From NCBI RefSeq assembly GCF_000297055.2, contig NC_022357.1, forward strand, positions 3,033,666 through 3,097,665: a stretch of 64,000 nt of DNA, given 5' to 3'. The stretch is from Sulfuricella denitrificans skB26. Lineage in GTDB: Bacteria; Pseudomonadota; Gammaproteobacteria; Burkholderiales; Sulfuricellaceae. Numbering within the stretch: position 1 is the stretch's first letter; the number at the start of each line of letters is the position of its first letter. A model generated the notes under the pieces. That model saw nothing but the letters and a program-made list of their open reading frames with translations, searched no databases and was not told the origin of the DNA. The translations under genes were made by a program, and so were the position numbers. Positions 27,187 through 35,396 of this stretch are shown here, piece after piece.

Positions 27187-27290
27187 CTTCAGGTTAAGTT
27201 CTCGTGATGATGAGGCGACCTAAGCTTCGTACTGATTGTGATGCGCGCACTTGCGGCATCATTTTCATCAACGGGATACCTGAAACACGC

Positions 27291-28538
27291 TCAGTTGTCA
27301 TGGCGGCTCTGAAAAGTATGGCCCTGAAGCGCCCATGTTGCAGGTATATCAAGCATGCGCAACCCTTCTTCTCTTACCTCATCATGGCCCGGTTTCACTT
27401 TAAATGTTCCAAGGTTGTCCCCGACAAAGATGGCACGCCGATCCTTATCAAATATTGCAAACCGCAAACAATAAATACCGGCCGTAAGAGGGTAGTGCTG
27501 AAAAACCACCTCAACTTCGTGTACACCCGCCTCGAAATCGGGTCGCGAATCAAAAACCGCAGTTGAAGATCCGGTCAGATAAAAGAAGTCTGTCGTGTGC
27601 GTACCCAGGATTAATTCTGGCTTTTCTAATGGCACATCAAGCCGAAATTTGACTCGAATTCTTAAGGGATCACCTGACGCCACCTCAGTGACAGGCTGAC
27701 CCGAATCTTTTATCACGGCGATGGACAGAAACTCCGCCTCGCCTGATGCACGCACTCGTGCGCGACTGATTTTCGCGGCATCCTCAGCAATCTTATCATT
27801 GCTCCCGCGGAAAAATGCATCGCAGACGTCGCCAACGACCCCATCCCGTGCGAGCTTTCCATGATCAAGAAGAATTGCGCGAGTACATATGCGCTCGATT
27901 TGTCTAATATTGTGGCTTACGATCAGCACGGTCCGGTTGCGGTCCTTAATTAATTCTGTCATTCGACCGAAGCTCTTACGCTGAAATGCAAGGTCCCCTA
28001 CCGCAAGTACTTCATCCACTATGAGAATATCGGAATCAACGCTAGTGGCAATACCGAACCCCAACCTAACCTGCATTCCAGAGCTATATCTCTTGATCGG
28101 GGTATCAATGAACTCTTCCAGTTCAGCGAAGGCCACAATATCGTCGAGTTTGTTGTTGATCTCGGCGCGCTTCATGCCGAGGATCGAACCATTGAGATAA
28201 ATGTTCTCACGGCCAGTGAGTTCGGGCACCAGTCCCGCGCCGACTTCGATAAGCGGCGCTACCTTGCCCTTAACCTGGATGCTGCCGCTGGAGGGCTTTG
28301 AAATGTTGGCCAGCAGCTTGAGAATCGTGCTCTTGCCGGCGCCATTGTGACCTATGATGCCAACGACCTCGCCAGGCTCGATGGAAAAAGTGACGTCATC
28401 CAGGGCTTTGAACGGGGCACGCTTTTCAATCGGCTCGCCAGTAAGACGTCGCAACTGGTTGAGCGCGGTGGTTTTCAGGCTCTGCAGTTGGCCGAGTTTG
28501 AATTCTTTGGTGACATGATCGACTTCGATAATAGGCAT
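27291..28538 (-). CDS. polysaccharide ABC exporter ATPase with C-terminal Wzt-like carbohydrate-binding domain
   Basis: A 415-residue ATP-binding subunit of the Wzt/TagH/RfbB type. Walker A GHNGAGKST is at about 63-71, the signature YSSGMQVRLG at about 151, and Walker B DILIVDEVLAVGD at about 170-182. Residues about 255-400 form a beta-sandwich C-terminal domain like that in Wzt proteins that recognise the non-reducing end of O-antigen. A TTG overlaps the permease stop, but ATG 28538 just after it is the likelier start. It pairs with the permease at 28541-29359 to export a lipid-linked polysaccharide. Confidence 0.9.
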   Translation of the reverse strand: MPIIEVDHVTKEFKLGQLQSLKTTALNQLRRLTGEPIEKRAPFKALDDVTFSIEPGEVVGIIGHNGAGKSTILKLLANISKPSSGSIQVKGKVAPLIEVGAGLVPELTGRENIYLNGSILGMKRAEINNKLDDIVAFAELEEFIDTPIKRYSSGMQVRLGFGIATSVDSDILIVDEVLAVGDLAFQRKSFGRMTELIKDRNRTVLIVSHNIRQIERICTRAILLDHGKLARDGVVGDVCDAFFRGSNDKIAEDAAKISRARVRASGEAEFLSIAVIKDSGQPVTEVASGDPLRIRVKFRLDVPLEKPELILGTHTTDFFYLTGSSTAVFDSRPDFEAGVHEVEVVFQHYPLTAGIYCLRFAIFDKDRRAIFVGDNLGTFKVKPGHDEVREEGLRMLDIPATWALQGHTFQSRHDN

Positions 28539-28540
28539 GG

Positions 28541-29359
28541 TCAAATGACGTCCGCGAAATAGGATTCCGCCCGTTTGAAGAAGGCGTAGCTCAGGGGGAG
28601 AAGGATCGCGACCAGGATCATACCGGGCACCATGGCTCCCAGGTCAGGCGGTTCGTTTCTCAGCACCACACTCTGAAATGCGTCGATGATGCCGGCCATA
28701 GGATTGAGGGTATACAGGGTATAAAGCAGGTTGGACCACTCACCGGCAGCGTGGTGAACCAGCAGCTTATCTTTCACCAGCTGCAAGGGGTAGATCACCG
28801 GAGAAGCATACATCAACAGAGAAAGCAGCACGGGCAGTGCCGTCCCCACATCACGGTAGTAAACATTGACGGCTCCGCCGACGAAGGCGATGCTCAGTGC
28901 TGCCAGGATGGTGTAGAGGATTATGAAGGGCACCCAGAAGATGTAAACGCCCGGTACAAAATGATACCAAACCATGAGCCCAGCCAGGATGAGAAAACTG
29001 ATGCCGAGCTCCACCAGTTTGGTGATGACTGCGGTGAGGGGAAATATCTCGCGGGGAAAATAGATCTTCTTGATCAGGTTAGCATTGCCGACGACGCTGT
29101 TTACTCCCTCCGATGCAGCTTCTTGAAAGAACACCCAGGGCATGAGCGCCGCAAAGGTCAAAAGGGGATAAGGAATGCTGCCGCTGTCGATACCGACGAA
29201 GCTCTTGACCAGTGTAAAAATAAGCATGAGCGTAAGCGGCTTCACCACAGCCCAAGCGATGCCCAGATAAGCCTGTTTATAGCGTAGAGTGACATTTTTC
29301 CAGGCGAGCACAGCCATCAACTCACGGTAATCGTATAAGCTTTTTAATACTGCAATCAT
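28541..29359 (-). CDS. polysaccharide ABC exporter permease (Wzm/TagG type)
   Basis: A 272-residue ABC-2 family permease with about six membrane helices and the conserved start DYRELMAVLAWKNVTLRYKQ, followed by AYLGIAWAVVKPL. The segment VNVYYRDVGTALPVLLS and the MYASPVIYP loop are typical of O-antigen and capsule exporters. It is the first gene of the eleven-gene minus-strand run. A sigma-54-like promoter lies just upstream at 29387-29402. Confidence 0.9.
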   Translation of the reverse strand: MIAVLKSLYDYRELMAVLAWKNVTLRYKQAYLGIAWAVVKPLTLMLIFTLVKSFVGIDSGSIPYPLLTFAALMPWVFFQEAASEGVNSVVGNANLIKKIYFPREIFPLTAVITKLVELGISFLILAGLMVWYHFVPGVYIFWVPFIILYTILAALSIAFVGGAVNVYYRDVGTALPVLLSLLMYASPVIYPLQLVKDKLLVHHAAGEWSNLLYTLYTLNPMAGIIDAFQSVVLRNEPPDLGAMVPGMILVAILLPLSYAFFKRAESYFADVI

Positions 29360-29386
29360 CTATATGCCACTTCCTTAGTGCCGCAA

Positions 29387-29402
29387 TGCAATTAACACAC
29401 CA
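29387..29402 (-). promoter_or_regulatory. possible sigma-54 promoter of the exporter operon
   Basis: On the minus strand the sequence TGGTGTGTTAATTGCA has GG and GC separated by exactly 10 nt, with a good -12 half (TTGCA) and a weaker -24 half. It would start transcription about 17 nt before the permease ATG. No clear copy of the 16-bp element described elsewhere lies upstream, so the call is tentative. Confidence 0.35.
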
Positions 29403-29632
29403 TTCAAACTGGCGGCAGAATTTCGCTAGCCGGGTCAGAATATCAACACCAGCGGCGGTATCCCCACAATGTCTTTGTTATCGTCAGAAGCAGGTAGGTT
29501 AATCAAGGCAAATCTTACCGCTTAAATTTATTTTTTATTCTAATCGGATAGCTTTACGATTGTAGCGTTTTGAAAACCACGTTGCAGTTATTTTATCTTG
29601 CCACCAACAAGTCAGCTCCTCCTATCAACACC

Positions 29633-29728
29633 TTAAAATGAACCGGTGACGTGAGCGTAATCACGGATGCAGGTTCCGTCCAGCAAGGCATCAGCACTTT
29701 CTTGTCGCCCCATTTCGGCAATGGTCAT
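29633..29728 (-). pseudogene. remnant of UDP-glucose 4-epimerase (galE-like) coding sequence
   Basis: A 31-codon minus-strand reading frame contains DGTCIRDYAHV, which closely matches the conserved DGTCIRDYIHV motif of GalE and related epimerases, but nothing else of the enzyme is present. It starts with ATG at 29728 and stops with TAA at 29633. The 574-bp region around it contains no intact gene. A decayed epimerase gene fragment is the simplest explanation. One short motif is thin evidence. Confidence 0.4.
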
Positions 29729-29933
29729 ACTAGTTTAACACCTGGCGAAACCACTTCGGGTCAACCTTGAGAATGCTCCAGTCATGATGTACGTATTCAC
29801 CACGTTGGTGCAAACCCACCCAACCGCCGGAAAGACCAAAGAACAGTAATCTGCCAACCCTATAATTTAAGCAAACACACCTTAACAAAGCCAATGTAAG
29901 CTTCCACCCATAATGATTCGGACAGAATAAGCG

Positions 29934-31250
29934 ATGATCAAACCTCTGGTTGCTTTGATAGGCACAATACTCTTGGCGAACATGGCGGCAGGAAGCACAG
30001 CATACACCGCAACGCCAGATACTTATGTGGCCTTGCTTCGCGAACTCGCACCAGGCGATCAATTGACTCTATCTCCGGGCATTTATGAACGTGGGCTTCC
30101 AATTCACAATCTGAACGGGACCGTGCACGCGCCCATCGTGGTCACCGGTCCTGACGGCACGCTGCCAGCCCTCCTCCTGGCGCACACCGGGCGCAACACC
30201 GTCAGCATTGTGAACTCCAGCCATGTGACTGTGCGGAACCTGACACTCGATGGTGCGGGCCTGCCTGTGGATGGCGTGAAATGCGAAGGCCATGCGCAGT
30301 GGGCGCACCATATTACCCTTGCAAATCTGGATATCCGTGGCCATGGCAACAACCAGCAGACCGTGGGCATCTCCACCAAATGCCCGGCATGGGGCTGGGT
30401 GATTCGGGAAAACCGGATTGTGGGCGCCGGCACCGGCATTTATTTGGGCAACTCTGATGGCAACGCCCCTTTTATTGGCGGCCTGATCGAGCACAACGTG
30501 ATTCTGGATACGATCGGTTACAACCTGCAGATCAAACACCAGAACCAGCGCCCGGAATTGCCGGGGATGCCGCAGGAGCGCAGCGTAACCACTATTCGCG
30601 ACAATGTGTTCAGCAAGGAACAGGGCGCATCGAATGGCCCTATGGCCAGGCCGAACGTGCTGGTAGGACACTTTCCGCTGGTGGGCCCAGGCAGCAATGA
30701 TATCTATCTCGTCCATGGCAACTTTTTCTACCAGAACCCTGGTGAGTCTCTCTTCCAGGGCGAGGGGAATATCGCCTTGTACAACAACCTGTTCGTGAAT
30801 CACGCGGGCGACGCGATCCGGATTCAACCTCACAACGACACGCCACGAACCATCAGCGTGTTCTACAATACAATTGTTGCATTTATAAATGGCATTGTAC
30901 TTTTGAAACGTGAAGGCGACCCTGAATATAGTCAGTTCGTGGCGGGCAATGCGGTGTTTGGCAAGCCGCCGCTATCTGTTCCCGAGAGGGCATTATCGGC
31001 GAACCTGACCAATCGTTATGAAGTAGCGGGAAGATACCTCAATGCGCCATTTGCCCCTCTGGAAAAGCTGGACCTGTATCCGCGACCGGGCAGACTGAAG
31101 AACTTACCAATGGAGACCCACACACTGCATAGCTATGAAGGTTGGGATCTTGGTTTCAACGGTGAGAGTCGGAAAAACTCTTTCGCCGGCGCCTACGCAG
31201 GTGAAGGTCGCAACCCTGGTTGGCCACTCAGCAAAAACAGGAAACCGTGA
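29934..31250 (+). CDS. secreted right-handed parallel beta-helix protein
   Basis: A 438-residue protein with a signal peptide (IKPLVALIGTILLANMAAG) and repeated short strands typical of pectate-lyase-like beta-helices: HVTVRNLTLDGAG, HHITLANLDIRGHG, WVIRENRIVGAGTGIYLGN, LIEHNVILDTIGYNLQI, IALYNNLFVNHAGDAIRI. It is therefore periplasmic or extracellular and likely binds or cleaves an acidic polysaccharide; alginate-type epimerases and lyases share the fold. No catalytic set could be identified. It precedes the VanZ-like gene by 21 bp on the same strand. Confidence 0.7.
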   Translation: MIKPLVALIGTILLANMAAGSTAYTATPDTYVALLRELAPGDQLTLSPGIYERGLPIHNLNGTVHAPIVVTGPDGTLPALLLAHTGRNTVSIVNSSHVTVRNLTLDGAGLPVDGVKCEGHAQWAHHITLANLDIRGHGNNQQTVGISTKCPAWGWVIRENRIVGAGTGIYLGNSDGNAPFIGGLIEHNVILDTIGYNLQIKHQNQRPELPGMPQERSVTTIRDNVFSKEQGASNGPMARPNVLVGHFPLVGPGSNDIYLVHGNFFYQNPGESLFQGEGNIALYNNLFVNHAGDAIRIQPHNDTPRTISVFYNTIVAFINGIVLLKREGDPEYSQFVAGNAVFGKPPLSVPERALSANLTNRYEVAGRYLNAPFAPLEKLDLYPRPGRLKNLPMETHTLHSYEGWDLGFNGESRKNSFAGAYAGEGRNPGWPLSKNRKP

Positions 31251-31271
31251 AAATGCGCCTTTCTTATCCAG

Positions 31272-33656
31272 ATGACCGTCATGCCTGAAATGCCAATCGC
31301 CTACAATCCGCATTCGGCCGGGTCTGCTCAGCCTCAGCGCAAATCCGGCCCTGACGAGAAGAATAGTACTGAGACGCGCCAGTTCCTGCTGTTGCTCGCA
31401 TTCGCGTACACGGCCTTTGTCATTTACGGAAGCTTGGTGCCGCTGCACTTCCAGCCGCACCCATGGGAAGAAGCTCGGGCATTTTTTCGCGACATTCGCT
31501 ACCTTAACCTGGGAATTGGATCTCGCGCCGACTGGGTGGCAAACATTCTGCTGTTCGTGCCTTTGGCTTTTGTATGGCTCGGCACACTGTGGCACTCAAA
31601 AATCGTAGGCTGGCGTATCGCGGCAACGCTATTAGTGCTACTTGCCTGCACCGGCCTGAGTGTGGCGATTGAATTTACCCAGATTTTCTTCCCGCCACGC
31701 ACCGTTTCGCTGAACGACATTTACGCAGAAACCCTCGGCGCTTTTATAGGCATCTCTCTGTGGTGGGTTATCGGGTCATCCGTAACTCGATGGTATTTGG
31801 GCTGGCGAGCCGTCGAAGGGCCAATGGATCTCGCCCAGCGGCTTCTTTATGGCTACCTGTTTCTGTTGTTCGGGTATAACATCCTGCCGTTGGATCTGAC
31901 CATCAGCCCGGTAGAGATCTACCACAAGTGGCATGAAGGGCGTATTGTCCTCATTCCATTCACAAACGGACAGGCCGATCTTGCGCAACAATTCTACGGC
32001 TTTCTCACGGATGTGTTGATATGGGTTCCAGCCGGGGTACTGGCAAGCCTTACCGCCAGATACGATACAAAACGAATCTGGCTCAGGCTGACTGCCGCAG
32101 CGGCCATGATCGAGTTTCTCCAGATTTTTGTTTACACCCGCGTCACAGACACTACCGACATTCTCACCGGCAGTTTGGGTTCTGCTATCGGGATATGGCT
32201 GGCTATTCGATGGCGAGCCGGAGAACCTGCTGTAAAACAGGCTAAAGCAGTGGGCAACACCAGCGGATTAATCGCAGGGATACTCCTCTGGCTAGCCCTG
32301 ATATTTGCCGTGTTCTGGTATCCCTTCGATTTTCGAACTGATGGAGCGTTCTTGCACAGCCGGCTTACCGAGGCAACAACCCGGGTGCCTCTTGCCATCT
32401 ATTACTTCGGTACCGAATATCGAGCAGTGACTGAAGTATTGCACAAGATCGGGTTCTTTTTTCCACTGGGCATACTGCTCGCCTTGCTTGCAGGCAAAAT
32501 TCGCTCCGGGCCACCCTCTCTCTGGAAGATGGCCGCCTTGGCTAGCACGGGTATCGTTGCTGGCTCAGTGGAAGTAGGCCAGCTATTCCTGCCCGGCAAA
32601 TTCGCCGACCTGACTGACTGGGTATTGGAAATAGCAGGGGGTTGGGCGGGGTGCGCACTTGCATGGCGAATTATGTCCATGCGCCACCAACGAGTACGAA
32701 CTACACCTGTCATACCGGCGCCTCGCCACAGTCCATGGCTGTTTGCAGGGGGACTCGTGCTGGGGCTTGCTTTGCTGCTCCTGGCTGCAACGTATATCCC
32801 TGAGGTACCCTACAACGTACGCAAACTGATCGGACAAGAGCACCCCGTCTTGTCTTCTCTAGCCCTCGCGTGCGCTGTTGCATGGATATTTGGCTTCCCG
32901 GCCTGGGCAGCCAGACACCTGACAACAGGCTCGCAACGGCCTGAATATCTGCCCGCCTATCTGCTACTTCACGGTATCGTCGCCTGGTTTCTGCTGCGCA
33001 TGTCAGCGCCCCTCGAAATGATTCATAAAATCGTCGGCTCACCCATTCTGGACTGGCCTTGGGAATGGGAATCGATCGGACGTTTTATCAGCTTGTTCGC
33101 GCTCTGGTCTGTGGTTTCATTTGGGGCAGGATTTATCTCATTGCGATCCTGGCTACCCAAAGCAAGTGGCTTTATCTGGGTATGGTCAGTCGCTACGCTG
33201 GCTTTGTTGCCGGTTATCTATATCGTGGTCATTCGGTACGCTGCAACAGACAATCTGACCGAGCTTCTTGCCGGGGGCGGAACGCCAAAGACATTTCTGT
33301 GGGTCGCTGCCGGTTTGTTCATGCTTGCCCTGGCGGGAGCTCAACTGGCCGGTGCGCTCGGCTCCGGCATGCGTGTAGGCACCATGCGAGGAGTACTATG
33401 GAGTATTGCCTCGTTTCCTTTGGCTTATCTCGCTCTGCACGCTGGCTTTGAGTCCTACATCATCAAATACGGCCAAGTTTTTTCCGCTTTTCAGTTTCTT
33501 TTGAGCCAGGACAGGGCCCACTATGCAACACCCATGGAACTGCTACTGCGCTATGGGTTCGCACATGGGACACTGCTTTTCGCCATTGCTGCCAGCCAGG
33601 CACCATTCCTGGGCCACAACGCATGTAAGTCAAATATAGCCCAGCACCAGAACTGA
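31272..33656 (+). CDS. multi-VanZ-domain integral membrane protein
   Basis: A 794-residue inner-membrane protein with many membrane helices. Three VanZ-like units follow each other, each ending in a similar motif: AIEFTQIFFPPRTVSLND at about residue 132, MIEFLQIFVYTRVTDTTD at about 279 and SVEVGQLFLPGKFADLTD at about 432. The remaining 300 residues are additional helices without a recognised family. VanZ proteins are linked to cell-envelope and teicoplanin phenotypes, but their biochemical role is unclear. Single-domain VanZ proteins of about 150 residues are common, and exosortase loci often carry one. The tripled form here is unusual. Confidence 0.75.
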   Translation: MTVMPEMPIAYNPHSAGSAQPQRKSGPDEKNSTETRQFLLLLAFAYTAFVIYGSLVPLHFQPHPWEEARAFFRDIRYLNLGIGSRADWVANILLFVPLAFVWLGTLWHSKIVGWRIAATLLVLLACTGLSVAIEFTQIFFPPRTVSLNDIYAETLGAFIGISLWWVIGSSVTRWYLGWRAVEGPMDLAQRLLYGYLFLLFGYNILPLDLTISPVEIYHKWHEGRIVLIPFTNGQADLAQQFYGFLTDVLIWVPAGVLASLTARYDTKRIWLRLTAAAAMIEFLQIFVYTRVTDTTDILTGSLGSAIGIWLAIRWRAGEPAVKQAKAVGNTSGLIAGILLWLALIFAVFWYPFDFRTDGAFLHSRLTEATTRVPLAIYYFGTEYRAVTEVLHKIGFFFPLGILLALLAGKIRSGPPSLWKMAALASTGIVAGSVEVGQLFLPGKFADLTDWVLEIAGGWAGCALAWRIMSMRHQRVRTTPVIPAPRHSPWLFAGGLVLGLALLLLAATYIPEVPYNVRKLIGQEHPVLSSLALACAVAWIFGFPAWAARHLTTGSQRPEYLPAYLLLHGIVAWFLLRMSAPLEMIHKIVGSPILDWPWEWESIGRFISLFALWSVVSFGAGFISLRSWLPKASGFIWVWSVATLALLPVIYIVVIRYAATDNLTELLAGGGTPKTFLWVAAGLFMLALAGAQLAGALGSGMRVGTMRGVLWSIASFPLAYLALHAGFESYIIKYGQVFSAFQFLLSQDRAHYATPMELLLRYGFAHGTLLFAIAASQAPFLGHNACKSNIAQHQN

Positions 33657-33694
33657 AAAGCCCTCACGATATTAAAGACCAATTGCCTGATTAA

Positions 33695-35257
33695 TTAGTT
33701 CGACATGGGCTGAATAGTTTCCACGACCAGTTCAGCCGCCTGATCGGGTGACATCGAAGCTGTGTCAAGATGGATTTCAGGTGCTTGAGGCGTCTCATAA
33801 GGCGAGTCGATCCCGGTAAAATTTTTCAGATCACCTTTACGGGCCTTGCGATAAAGCCCTTTCGGGTCGCGCTCTTCGGCGATCGAAAGCGGGACATCAA
33901 CAAATATCTCAATAAATTCGCCTTCTTCGAGCAGTTCCCGCGCCAGGCGGCGTTCCGACCGAAAAGGGGAAATGAATGCGGCCAGGACGATCAGGCCGGC
34001 ATCCACCATCAACTTGCCTACTTCCGCCACGCGACGGATATTCTCTACCCGGTCAACCTCGGTGAATCCAAGATCCTTGTTCAAGCCGTGACGCACGTTG
34101 TCGCCATCGAGCAGATAAGTGTGGCAGCCCATGGCGTGTAGCCTCTTTTCCACCAGATTGGCGATGGTGGATTTCCCTGAGCCGGAAAGGCCGGTGAACC
34201 ACAGCATGCAGGGCTTCTGCTCCTTGCTTATGGCGCGTGCGGCCTTGTCCACGTCGACGTGCTGCATGTGGATGTTCTGTGCACGGCGCAGGGCAAAGTG
34301 CAGCAAGCCCATCCCGACGATGCGGTTGCTCACTCGGTCGATCAGGATGAAACCGCCCATATCCCGATCTTCGTTATAGGGTTTGAAGGTGACCGGCCGG
34401 TTGACACTGATGTTGCACACGCCGACGGTATTGTTCTCCAATTTTGTTGCCGCCAGGTGTTCCGGAGAGTCCATGCTCATCTGGTATTTGATGTCGGTAA
34501 TAGTGGCTGTAACCGTTTGGGATCCGGTCTTGAGCAAATACGACCGCCCCGAAAACAGGGGGGCATCGTGCATCCAGATAATCGTGGATTCAAACTGGTC
34601 GGCCACACTTGCCGGCGCATCAGCTGCAGAAATGGCCTCTCCGCGCGCGATATCGATTTCCATCGCTTCCAGGCAACTCGTCAGAGTGGTGCCCTGGTGC
34701 CACGGCATGTGGTTACCGGGCGCGACAATGTTGTCGCCATGCAATGCCGAGAGGGGAATGGCAGTGATGTGTGCCAGCCCGATCTGGCTAGCGAAGCTGC
34801 GGTAGTCGTCGACGATGCGCTGAAATGCTATTTCCGAGTAGTTCACAAGATCCATCTTGTTGATGGCCAGGATGACCTTGCGGATTCCTAGCAATGATAC
34901 CAGGTGGCTATGCTGGCGATCCTGGGTGAGCATGCCTTGGCTTGCGTCGATGAGGATGACTGCCACATCGGCGGAAAAGAGGTGGCCGGCGGCATCAATC
35001 TGCTCTTGACCCGCGGACACTCCTTCCGCTAGCAAGGCGGAATCAGGGTTGTCGGCGCCCTGAGTTTTATTCTTCGTACCGGCGTTCAGCATGGCCAGCT
35101 GACCCTCGAACAGTATTTCTGATTGATAGGGCAGCTGACTGGCCAGGGTCCTCTTGCCGGAGCCGACGCTGCCACAGATAATGAAGCTCAAAGCCTTCCT
35201 GTGCTGCTGGCTGCGAGAGAGTGCATTGATGACGGTGGAGTCTGGGGCGTAAGTCAT
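33695..35257 (-). CDS. degenerate CysN / intact APS kinase (CysC) fusion, PAPS-forming
   Basis: A 520-residue CysNC-like protein. The N-terminal sulfate adenylyltransferase GTPase part keeps GSVGSGKRT (29-37) and NKMD (133-136). Between residues about 85 and 97 it jumps from GQEQ to [11 protein letters not shown], losing the switch region with the DTPGH motif. Near residue 190 MEIDIARGE joins directly, so most of the second beta-barrel domain is also missing. The C-terminal third is a complete APS kinase: GLSGSGKST at about 356-364, [17 protein letters not shown] and [10 protein letters not shown]. The family is normally about 630 residues. No cysD is nearby. The protein probably serves as APS kinase supplying PAPS to the two sulfotransferases. 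ATG 35257 is preferred over 35311 by homology. Confidence 0.8.
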   Translation of the reverse strand: MTYAPDSTVINALSRSQQHRKALSFIICGSVGSGKRTLASQLPYQSEILFEGQLAMLNAGTKNKTQGADNPDSALLAEGVSAGQEQIDAAGHLFSADVAVILIDASQGMLTQDRQHSHLVSLLGIRKVILAINKMDLVNYSEIAFQRIVDDYRSFASQIGLAHITAIPLSALHGDNIVAPGNHMPWHQGTTLTSCLEAMEIDIARGEAISAADAPASVADQFESTIIWMHDAPLFSGRSYLLKTGSQTVTATITDIKYQMSMDSPEHLAATKLENNTVGVCNISVNRPVTFKPYNEDRDMGGFILIDRVSNRIVGMGLLHFALRRAQNIHMQHVDVDKAARAISKEQKPCMLWFTGLSGSGKSTIANLVEKRLHAMGCHTYLLDGDNVRHGLNKDLGFTEVDRVENIRRVAEVGKLMVDAGLIVLAAFISPFRSERRLARELLEEGEFIEIFVDVPLSIAEERDPKGLYRKARKGDLKNFTGIDSPYETPQAPEIHLDTASMSPDQAAELVVETIQPMSN

Positions 35258-35396
35258 ATTGAAACTCGATAACGTAAGATAATTGGGGTGAATTGCATGT
35301 CTGAAGTGCAACGCTTATTTTAAAAGTATAGCTGCTTACTCCCAGAAAATTTTTTAAGGGATTTTTTGAATCCGGGGTATTTTCGGAAGCAGGCCA

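Larger units (their letters stand above)
29360..29933. other. 574-bp divergent intergenic region
   Basis: This gap separates the exporter operon (minus) from the beta-helix gene (plus). It holds the sigma-54-like site near its left end, the galE-like remnant, and an AT-rich centre around 29520-29600. A minus-strand reading frame over 29730-30062 has a tail rich in W, H and D (GWVGLHQRGEYVHHDW) that looks protein-like and may be another decayed fragment, but I cannot assign it. A TATAAT at 29861-29866 may be the -10 of the beta-helix gene; no matching -35 is clear. Confidence 0.5.

Noticed and set aside
30069..30833. A 254-codon minus-strand open frame
   Set aside because: It mirrors the beta-helix gene, whose signal peptide and repeat pattern are clear; the reverse frame has no recognisable motif.
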